A DNA stretch of 64,000 bases from an uncultured Prevotellaceae bacterium (GTDB taxonomy: Bacteria; Bacteroidota; Bacteroidia; Bacteroidales; Bacteroidaceae), in NCBI GenBank assembly GCA_902800435.1, contig CADCEQ010000001.1:62001-126000 (forward strand), written 5' to 3'. The notes under the pieces were generated by a model. It searched no databases. It worked only from the letters and a program-made list of their open reading frames with translations, and was not told the DNA's origin. Positions 54,061-60,905 of this stretch are shown piece by piece (positions within the stretch are counted from its first letter, which is position 1; every line of letters starts with the position of its first letter). A program made the position numbers and the translations under genes.

Positions 54061-54068
54061 CAAAGATA
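54061..54068 (-). promoter_or_regulatory. -7 box of the AAA ATPase gene
   Basis: TATCTTTG on the minus strand, directly followed by the repeat at 54045-54059; leader about 75 nt. Confidence 0.58.
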
Positions 54069-54193
54069 CGAATAAGTGAGCAAACCACCAAATATTTCGA
54101 AGATTTTTTGCATAAATAAATCCTTGCCTAATCGTCTATCCATCCGTCTAACCGCATCCCTTTTGTGTACTTTTCCAACGAAAACATTCCTAT

Positions 54194-54227
54194 GCCGTTC
54201 GAACGTTCCAACAGACGTTCCGACGGC
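54194..54227. promoter_or_regulatory. Imperfect palindrome upstream of the primase-like gene
   Basis: GCCGTTCGAACGT (54194-54206) pairs with ACGTTCCGACGGC (54215-54227) at 12 of 13 positions, loop of 8 nt, then TTTT. It lies 35 nt before the -7 box at 54262, so an operator is more likely than a terminator, although the T run allows either. Confidence 0.5.
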
Positions 54228-54261
54228 TTTTCTAATGCTTGCATATATAAAAAGGTGTTGC

Positions 54262-54269
54262 TAACTTTG
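54262..54269 (+). promoter_or_regulatory. -7 box of the primase-like gene
   Basis: TAACTTTG, 64 nt before the ATG at 54334. Confidence 0.58.
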
Positions 54270-54333
54270 CATCGTCAAATGGCCATTGACGCGAGAAAAT
54301 GAACCGAAATGTTGAACAATCGAAACAATTTTT

Positions 54334-56604
54334 ATGACTATGCAATTTTCAATTTCAAACTCAGTAAAGTTACCCGCTCAGATGCAGCCCTGCTCGCCTG
54401 AGCTCCTGAATGCTGCGATGGACAGCCAGCAAGTAAGCAACGCCTGCCACGAGATTGCCAGCAACCTCGCGAAGGTAAAAGAAGGTACGCTCACGCGCGA
54501 GGCCTTCGAACAACTCAAGTCGAAGCTGAAGACCGACAACCTGCCCGTGGTCTGCTTCCACGCCACCTTCAGCGACGGCTACCGCCACAACGAGTCGGCC
54601 GTGCCCAGCGGACTCTCAATCTACGACGTCGACCACTTGACGGAAGACCCGCGCGCCTATTATTTCAACAAGGTGGCAGGCCGCGAAGTGGAGCTCGGTA
54701 TCGCCCTGGCCCACGTGTCGCCCAGCAACGAAGGTATCCGCCTGGTCTTCGAGATTCCCGAGGGTATGACGCTGGCCGAGGCGCAGCAGTGGATGGCTCA
54801 GCAACTGGGCGACGATACCTACGACGGCTGCGTCAAGGACCTGGCTCGTTGCTCGTTCGTGGTGTGCCGCGACTATGTGCTCTACTACGACGAAGAGGAG
54901 CTGTTCAAGGAGCGCGAGGTAGTGAGCGTGACAAATGAGACAATTGGGACAACGATTTCTGCGCCCTTGTTGCCGCCCGCTGCCGACGAGAACTACGAGG
55001 ACAACTACTACGGCATCAGCTATCAGCAGATAGTCAGCGCAATGGAGGAAGTGCTGGGCGGCGTGCCTGCCCAGGGTGCCCGCAACAACTTCATCTTCAT
55101 GATGGCCTGCTACCTGCGCTACGTCTGCAACGACGACCCGCAATGGATTGCCCAGGTGCTGCCCCGTTACGGCGAGGAGGAGGATAAGTTCAAGTCGACC
55201 GTCCGCTCAGCCTGTAACCGTCCGCAGGCGCAGTCGTTACCTGACATCCTGACGCGCGCCCTTGAGCTGGCCCGCAAGCAGCAGGAGGTAGAGGCGGCCA
55301 TCGAGGCCAGCGGCATCCGTGCCCCCCAGCCGCCCGCAATGCCCGCAAGGCTCACCCGCTTCCTCAGGCTCATCACCAAGAACGTGCCCGAACACCTGCG
55401 CCCGGCCGTAGCGATGGGCGTGTTCCCCTCGTTGGGAACCCATTGCAAGGGCGTGAAGTTCCGCTACAACGACAATGCGCTGGTGGAGCCGACGTTTATG
55501 AACGTGCTGGTGGCTGAGATGTCGAGCGGAAAGTCGTGCGTCAACGACCCCATCAACGCCATCATGGCCGACATCCGCGAGCGCGACGCCGAGAACCGCA
55601 AGCTGATGCAGGAGTACAAGGAGCAGTACGACACGTGCCCCGCTGACGAGAAGAAGCCCGACCGCCCCAAGGGACTGGCTATCCAGTGGGTGAAGTCGGA
55701 CATGACCCCAGCGGCCTTCGTCCAGCTGATGGCCGACGCTGGCGGCAAGTTCCTCTACACGCGTATGGACGAGATAGGACTGTTGAACCAGCTGAAGACC
55801 AACGGCCGAGGCAACAACGTGACCGAAATCCTGCGTCTGGCCTACGACTGCGGCGACTACGGCCAGGAGCGCGTAGGCACCAAGTCGGTAAGCGAAGACG
55901 TGCAGATACGCTGGAACTGGAACGCATCGACCACGCCCGGCAAGTGCCGCAAGTTCTTCAGCGACGCTATGCTCGACGGCACGCTCTCACGCATCACCTT
56001 CTGCACCATCTGTACCGACGACGACCGTATGCCCGTGTACGGTATCTACGACGACCGCTTCGAGCACGAGGTGCAAGAGTTCGTCAGCACGCTGAACGAT
56101 GCCAAGGGCTTGGTGGTGTGCCGTAAAGCCAATGCGCTGGCGGCAGCCATGATTGAGGAGAACCGCCAGTACTCGGCATTGACCGACGACGATGCCTACC
56201 GAGAGCTCTCCTATCGTGCCACACTCTCGGCCTTCAAGCGCGGAATGGTGCTCTACATACTCAACGGCAGGAAGTGGACGCGCGAGATTGAGGACTTCGT
56301 ACGCTGGTCGTTCCACTACGACATGTGGTGCAAGATGTGGATTTTCGGTGAGAAGATGCGCCGTGCAATGGACTTGGACAAGGCCGTGATGGTGCCCGGC
56401 CGCCGCAACCTGATGGAGCTGCTCAGCGACACCTTCACCCTCGACGACCTCAACATCGTCCGTCGCGCACAAGGCATGAAGGGCGACAGCCGCCCCCTGC
56501 TCCGCAAGTGGATCCAGCGCGGCTACTGCATCTGTAATCCTGCCACCCAGCAGTACACCAAGAGTCCCCAGTTCCTTGAGAAGCATCCGAAGCCTGCGGC
56601 GTAA
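54334..56604 (+). CDS. VirE_N (BT4734-like) / DUF3987 primase-helicase-like protein
   Basis: A 756-residue cytoplasmic protein with a domain order frequent in mobile or variable Bacteroidetes loci. The N-terminal part (about 20-195; VVCFHATFSDGYRHNESAVP, GLSIYDVDHLTEDPRAYY, VSPSNEGIRLVFEIP) is the BT4734-like VirE_N domain. A helical linker holds YLRYVCNDDPQWIAQVLPRYG. The DUF3987 part (about 330-735) has a Walker A-like AEMSSGKSC and Walker B-like FLYTRMDEIGLL. Such proteins resemble phage/plasmid primase-helicases, but activity is not shown. A GACAA repeat copy (54929-54967) is translated between the domains as SVTNETIGTTIS. Start at 54334 or, two codons later, 54340. Confidence 0.85.
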   Translation: MTMQFSISNSVKLPAQMQPCSPELLNAAMDSQQVSNACHEIASNLAKVKEGTLTREAFEQLKSKLKTDNLPVVCFHATFSDGYRHNESAVPSGLSIYDVDHLTEDPRAYYFNKVAGREVELGIALAHVSPSNEGIRLVFEIPEGMTLAEAQQWMAQQLGDDTYDGCVKDLARCSFVVCRDYVLYYDEEELFKEREVVSVTNETIGTTISAPLLPPAADENYEDNYYGISYQQIVSAMEEVLGGVPAQGARNNFIFMMACYLRYVCNDDPQWIAQVLPRYGEEEDKFKSTVRSACNRPQAQSLPDILTRALELARKQQEVEAAIEASGIRAPQPPAMPARLTRFLRLITKNVPEHLRPAVAMGVFPSLGTHCKGVKFRYNDNALVEPTFMNVLVAEMSSGKSCVNDPINAIMADIRERDAENRKLMQEYKEQYDTCPADEKKPDRPKGLAIQWVKSDMTPAAFVQLMADAGGKFLYTRMDEIGLLNQLKTNGRGNNVTEILRLAYDCGDYGQERVGTKSVSEDVQIRWNWNASTTPGKCRKFFSDAMLDGTLSRITFCTICTDDDRMPVYGIYDDRFEHEVQEFVSTLNDAKGLVVCRKANALAAAMIEENRQYSALTDDDAYRELSYRATLSAFKRGMVLYILNGRKWTREIEDFVRWSFHYDMWCKMWIFGEKMRRAMDLDKAVMVPGRRNLMELLSDTFTLDDLNIVRRAQGMKGDSRPLLRKWIQRGYCICNPATQQYTKSPQFLEKHPKPAA
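54929..54967 (+). repeat. GACAA-type repeat, copy 3 (inside the primase-like gene)
   Basis: GTGACAAATGAGACAATTGG then GACAACGATTTCTGCGCCC; the GACAA words keep a 9-bp period. It matches intergenic copy 1 closely although it is coding here. It falls at the linker between the VirE_N and DUF3987 domains. Confidence 0.72.
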
Positions 56605-56610
56605 CCAAAT

Positions 56611-56650
56611 GAGCTGGGTGAACAAATCGTTCACTCAGCTCACTTTATTC
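56611..56650 (+). terminator. Terminator of the primase-like gene
   Basis: GAGCTGGGTGAAC (56611-56623) pairs with GTTCACTCAGCTC (56629-56641) at 12 of 13 positions, loop of 5 nt, followed by a weak T-rich stretch (ACTTTATT). Confidence 0.72.
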
Positions 56651-56686
56651 TTGTGACAATTAGGACAAAAGACAATGCATTTTTTG
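56651..56686 (+). repeat. GACAA-type repeat, copy 4 (right inverted repeat)
   Basis: TTGTGACAATTAGGACAAAA, then GACAATGCATTTTTTG. Inverted relative to copy 2 (51127-51162) and identical at 34 of 36 positions. It directly follows the terminator of the primase-like gene and marks the right edge of the module. Confidence 0.85.
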
Positions 56687-56755
56687 TCATAAAGCAGGGG
56701 GTGATGGCATTGACAGTGTTCGGATGTTCAGACCTGAATCTGTAACTCCTTCATG

Positions 56756-58447
56756 TCAGTATTTGAAAGAGGAGCCGCCGAGGAACTCGCGGAGCAGCGA
56801 GGTGGGTGGAATCTGGGTCTCAGGAATGGGCTTGATGTAGCGCAGGAACTTCAGCAGGCGGTAGGCCTCGGCGTATTCCGGCACGTTCTCAGGCACCTGC
56901 TCCAACAGCGGCTCGGCCTGACGCTTGATGACGGCCAGCTCGAAGAGCATGGCGGTGTTGAACATGGCGTCGGCGTTCTCCTGATAGGGGAAGATCCAGC
57001 GGTTCTCGCCGGCGCGTACCGACGGCCAGCGGCGGATGGTATCAACGGCCGAGACACCCCGGTACTTGTAGTCGCGGATGATTCGGCGCAGCAGGCGGTT
57101 GTCGGTGGTGGGGATGTAGTTGTGGTGGTCGAGCAGCAGGGTGGTCAGCGCTGAGGCGTAGACGCGGAATATCTGCTCACGGGGCACCTGAGACATCAGC
57201 TCGGGATTCAGGGCGTGGATGCCCTCGACAACCAGCACCTCGTCGTCGTGCAGGCGCAGGCGCCGGCCGCTCATCTCGCTCTTGCCAGCCTGGAAGTTGT
57301 AGCGCGGCAGCTCCACCTCCTCACCGCGGAAGAGGGCCGTCATCTGCTCGTTGAGCAGCGGCAGGTTCAGGGCGTGCAGATGCTCGAAGTCGTAGTCGCC
57401 CTTCGCGTCGCGCGGCGTCTTGTCGCGGTCGAGGAAGTAGTCGTCGAGCGATATGGGCACGGGCTTGATACCGTTGACAGCCAGCTGCACGCTGAGCCGT
57501 TTGCACGTCGTCGTCTTACCGCTCGACGACGGACCGGCAATAAGCACGACCTTGATGGTGAGCTGAGGATTGAGGCTCGACGACGCACTGCGCCGGCGGG
57601 CTATCTCGTCGGCAATCTGCGCAATCTTCTTCTCCTGCAGGGCCTCGCTGATCTGGATGAGCTGCGAGGTATAGCCCTTGTCGATGACCTCGTTCAGGTC
57701 GCCGATGGCGCGGATGCCGAGAATGTCCTGCCAGCGGTGGTGCTCCTTGAAGATGCCGAACATCTTGTCCTGATGCGTCATCTCGCCCAACTCGTCGGGG
57801 TGCTCAGCCGACGGTATGCGCAGCAGCAGACCGTCGTAGTACTTCTCGAGTCCGAAGAGGTAGAGCTGGCTGGTGTTGGTCAGCAGCGCACCGTAGTAGT
57901 AGTCGATGTAGCCGTCAATCTCGTAATAGGTGGTGTAGATGCGGCCAATGCTCTTGAGGAGCTTCACCTTCGAGAAGGTCTGCAGTTCGGTGAACATGCG
58001 GATGGCCTCGTCGGTCGTGGTCTCATAGCGGTGAATGGGCAGGGCGGCGTCGATAATCTCCTGCATGCGGCGGCGGATGCGCCCGGTATCGTCGAGCGTC
58101 ACGGGGTGGTCGAGTCGCAGGTCGACGTAGTAGCCGTTCGACACGGGAATGTCAATCGACACCTTCGCCTCGTCGTAGAGGTCGTGGACGGCCTTGCAGA
58201 GCACGAAGAACAGCGAGCGGGTGTAGGCGCGCAGTCCGCTGGTCGACGTGATGTCGAGGAACTCCACCTCGCGCGGATTATAAAGGCGGTAGTGCATGCC
58301 CTCCACCTTATTATTGACATGTGCCAGCACGGGGGCGCGCTTCAGCTGAAGTCCCGTCAGCGGGAAGATGTCCTCCAATGTGGCACCCATCGGCACGCTT
58401 ATGGTCTGCCCATTGTTGCGGCAGTAGATTTTTACTTGTTCTTCCAT
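56756..58447 (-). CDS. Nucleoside (uridine-type) kinase with N-terminal TGS/ThrRS-like domain
   Basis: A 563-residue two-part enzyme. Residues 1-65 resemble a TGS domain (YCRNNGQTISVPMGATLEDI), and about 70-230 resemble the second additional domain of threonyl-tRNA synthetase. The C-terminal half is a P-loop uridine kinase: Walker A IAGPSSSGKTTTCKRL (about 288-303), ISLDDYFLDRDKTP, and VVEGIHALNPEL. The TGS-ThrRS-kinase fusion is common in Bacteroidetes and Firmicutes. It probably salvages uridine/cytidine. It stands alone; a TAAATTTG -7 box lies at 58487-58494. Confidence 0.9.
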   Translation of the reverse strand: MEEQVKIYCRNNGQTISVPMGATLEDIFPLTGLQLKRAPVLAHVNNKVEGMHYRLYNPREVEFLDITSTSGLRAYTRSLFFVLCKAVHDLYDEAKVSIDIPVSNGYYVDLRLDHPVTLDDTGRIRRRMQEIIDAALPIHRYETTTDEAIRMFTELQTFSKVKLLKSIGRIYTTYYEIDGYIDYYYGALLTNTSQLYLFGLEKYYDGLLLRIPSAEHPDELGEMTHQDKMFGIFKEHHRWQDILGIRAIGDLNEVIDKGYTSQLIQISEALQEKKIAQIADEIARRRSASSSLNPQLTIKVVLIAGPSSSGKTTTCKRLSVQLAVNGIKPVPISLDDYFLDRDKTPRDAKGDYDFEHLHALNLPLLNEQMTALFRGEEVELPRYNFQAGKSEMSGRRLRLHDDEVLVVEGIHALNPELMSQVPREQIFRVYASALTTLLLDHHNYIPTTDNRLLRRIIRDYKYRGVSAVDTIRRWPSVRAGENRWIFPYQENADAMFNTAMLFELAVIKRQAEPLLEQVPENVPEYAEAYRLLKFLRYIKPIPETQIPPTSLLREFLGGSSFKY

Positions 58448-58486
58448 TGTATTGGCTGTTTTAAGTTTTCACTTGATTGGATGGTG

Positions 58487-58494
58487 CAAATTTA
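58487..58494 (-). promoter_or_regulatory. -7 box of the nucleoside kinase gene
   Basis: TAAATTTG on the minus strand, 39 nt before the ATG. Confidence 0.45.
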
Positions 58495-58632
58495 GGCAAA
58501 TTTTCTGAGATTAGCGCCCTTCGGGGTAAAAACTTTCACAAATCTTTCATAAAGCCCGCCTTGAAACTGAAAACCTTTCCACCTTTATTACTTTTTTTAG
58601 CATATTATGGTGGTTATTCCAAAAAAATGTTG

Positions 58633-58640
58633 TATCTTTG
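58633..58640 (+). promoter_or_regulatory. -7 box of the Na/Pi symporter gene
   Basis: TATCTTTG, 29 nt before the ATG at 58670. Confidence 0.6.
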
Positions 58641-58669
58641 TGGCCGAAACGTTTTAAAACCATTTTACT

Positions 58670-60409
58670 ATGTCCATCTGGATATTTTTCAAGCTGCTCG
58701 GCTCGCTTGCACTTCTCATGTTTGGTATGAAGGGCATGAGCGAGGCGCTGCAGAAAATGGCCGGACCGCAATTGCGCCACGTCCTCGGGGCCATGACCAC
58801 CAACCGCTTTACGGGAATGCTGACGGGTATGCTGGTGACGGCATCCGTCCAGTCGTCAACAGCCACGACGGTGATGACCGTCTCGTTCGTCAACGCCGGC
58901 CTGCTCACGCTGGCACAGGCCATCTCGGTCATCATGGGTGCCAACATCGGTACGACACTGACGGCCTGGATCATGTCGGCCGGTATGTCGTTCGACATCA
59001 GCATCGTGTCCTACATCGGCTTCTTCCTGGGTATCATCCTGATTTACATGAAGAAGCACCGCTACATCGGCGACTTCCTCTTCGGACTCGGCCTGCTGCT
59101 GCTGGGACTGACGACCCTGCGACTGACGGGCAACGAGATGGACCTGGGGCACAATGAGACGGTGCTGAACTTCTTTGCCTCGTTCGACCCGAAGTCGTTC
59201 CTCACGACGCTCGTCTTCCTGCTCTTAGGTGGCGTGCTGACGTTCTGCGTACAGTCGTCGGCAGCCGTCATGGCCATCACCATGATTCTGTGCTCCAGCG
59301 GCGCACTGCCCATCTATCAGGGTATCGCACTGGTGATGGGCGAGAACATCGGAACGACCGTCACGTCGAACCTCGCCGCCCTGTCGGCCAACACGCAGGC
59401 ACGCCGCGCCGCCCTGGCCCACATGTTCTTCAACGTCTTCGGCGTCATCTGGATTCTCTTCGTCTTCCGGCCCTTCATCGACATGGTCTGCGGCTGGGTG
59501 GGCTACGACGTCAACATGGTGAAGGATGCCGTCAGCTCAGAAGCCTTCCTCGCCAACGCCTCCAAGCTGACCTTCGTGCTGGCTGCCTTCCATACCACGT
59601 TCAACGTGGCCAACACGATGATTCTCATCTGGTTCATCCCGCAGATTGAGCGCTTCGTCTGCTGGGTCATCAAGCCGAAGAAGGTCGACGAGGAAGAGGA
59701 CTTCCGCCTGCACTTCATCACGGCCGGCTTCATGAAGACTCCCGAACTCTCGGTGCTCGAGGCCCAGAAGGAGATACGCTCCTTCTCAGACCGTATGCAG
59801 CGCATGTTCGGCATGGTCACGGAGCTGCTGACCCTGTCGAGCAGTGAGAGCGCCAAGAAGAAGGGTGGCAACGAGACGGAGTTCAACAAGCTCTACTCGC
59901 GCATTGAGAAGTACGAGGGCATCAGCGACAACATGGAGCTCGAGATTGCCAAGTACCTCGACACCGTCAGCGACGCCCACCTCTCGGACGACACGAAGGC
60001 CAAGATTCGCGCCATGCTGCGCGAGATCTCCGAACTCGAGTCTATCGGCGACGCCTGCTTCAACATGGCCCGCACCATCAACCGCAAGTACAACGGCAAG
60101 CAGGACCACTTCACCGAGCGCCAGTATGAGCACATCCACCAGATGATGGGTCTGACCGACCAGTCGCTGACCGAGATGAACCGCCTGATGGGTGGCCGCA
60201 AGGAGACGTACGACGTGAACCGCACCTTCAACATCGAGAACGAGATCAACAACTACCGCAACCAGCTGAAGGCGCAGAACATTGCCGACATCAACAACCA
60301 CGAGTACACCTACGCCGTGGGAACCATCTACATGGACCTCATCAACGAGTGCGAGAAGCTGGGCGACTACGTGGTCAACGTCGTCGAGGCCCGCATGGGT
60401 ATCAGATAA
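58670..60409 (+). CDS. Na+/phosphate symporter family protein with PhoU-like domain
   Basis: Inner-membrane NptA/YjbB-type phosphate transporter, 579 residues. Two inverted-repeat Na_Pi_cotrans units are visible with the QSST/QSSA motifs TASVQSSTATTVMTVSFV (about 58-75) and FCVQSSAAVMAITMIL (about 192-207). GANIGTT and GENIGTT each follow about 25 residues later. After the last helix a helical PhoU-like domain occupies about 360-575 (RMFGMVTELLTLSS, YTYAVGTIYMDLINECEKLGDYVVNVVEA). It overlaps the convergent nrdG stop by 8 nt, with no terminator visible. Confidence 0.93.
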   Translation: MSIWIFFKLLGSLALLMFGMKGMSEALQKMAGPQLRHVLGAMTTNRFTGMLTGMLVTASVQSSTATTVMTVSFVNAGLLTLAQAISVIMGANIGTTLTAWIMSAGMSFDISIVSYIGFFLGIILIYMKKHRYIGDFLFGLGLLLLGLTTLRLTGNEMDLGHNETVLNFFASFDPKSFLTTLVFLLLGGVLTFCVQSSAAVMAITMILCSSGALPIYQGIALVMGENIGTTVTSNLAALSANTQARRAALAHMFFNVFGVIWILFVFRPFIDMVCGWVGYDVNMVKDAVSSEAFLANASKLTFVLAAFHTTFNVANTMILIWFIPQIERFVCWVIKPKKVDEEEDFRLHFITAGFMKTPELSVLEAQKEIRSFSDRMQRMFGMVTELLTLSSSESAKKKGGNETEFNKLYSRIEKYEGISDNMELEIAKYLDTVSDAHLSDDTKAKIRAMLREISELESIGDACFNMARTINRKYNGKQDHFTERQYEHIHQMMGLTDQSLTEMNRLMGGRKETYDVNRTFNIENEINNYRNQLKAQNIADINNHEYTYAVGTIYMDLINECEKLGDYVVNVVEARMGIR

Positions 60410-60905
60410 TTTGATTGTCAGGCTTCCACAGTACGGTCTCACCGCTGTACAGGGAAGCCTGAACATCAATCAGGCGCTGGTTAGACGAGCCGCGAAACAG
60501 CAGCGACTCGTCGCGCAGCGACTGAATGAAAGGTCCGTCGACCAGCACGTCGAGCTCGGCAAGCAGTTCGCGCTGGTCGTCCTGAATGAGGCTTTCGAAC
60601 GTAAAGCCCGTATAGCACCAGACATCCTTCTGCGTGTACGTGTGTATGGCACGTGCCAGTTCAGCGAAGCCGGCAGCCTGATACATCGGGTCGCCCCCGC
60701 TGAAAGTGACGCCCCGCGTGAAGGGGTCGCTCACGATGGTTCGCATCAGTTCCTCAACGGTCATATCACGCCCCCCGCCAAAGTCCCACGACTGCGGGTT
60801 ATGACAGCCGGGACAGGCGTGGCGGCAGCCCGCACAATAAATGGAGGTCCGGAATCCCGGACCGTCCACCATTGTGTCTTCTATGATATTTAGAATACGT
60901 ATCAC
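60402..60905 (-). CDS. nrdG: Anaerobic ribonucleotide reductase activase NrdG
   Basis: Radical SAM enzyme generating the glycyl radical in NrdD; 167 residues. The CxxxCxxC cluster motif is CRHACPGC (within AGCRHACPGCHNPQSW, about 25-36). GVTFSGGDPMYQ is the SAM-contacting GGE/GGD motif. It starts with GTG at 60905 and overlaps the nrdD stop by 4 nt, so the two are translationally coupled. Confidence 0.96.
   Translation of the reverse strand: MIRILNIIEDTMVDGPGFRTSIYCAGCRHACPGCHNPQSWDFGGGRDMTVEELMRTIVSDPFTRGVTFSGGDPMYQAAGFAELARAIHTYTQKDVWCYTGFTFESLIQDDQRELLAELDVLVDGPFIQSLRDESLLFRGSSNQRLIDVQASLYSGETVLWKPDNQII

Noticed and set aside
51127..56686. The inverted repeats as ends of an insertion sequence
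   Set aside because: No transposase or integrase lies between them and no flanking target duplication is evident; reported instead as an unexplained repeat-bounded module.
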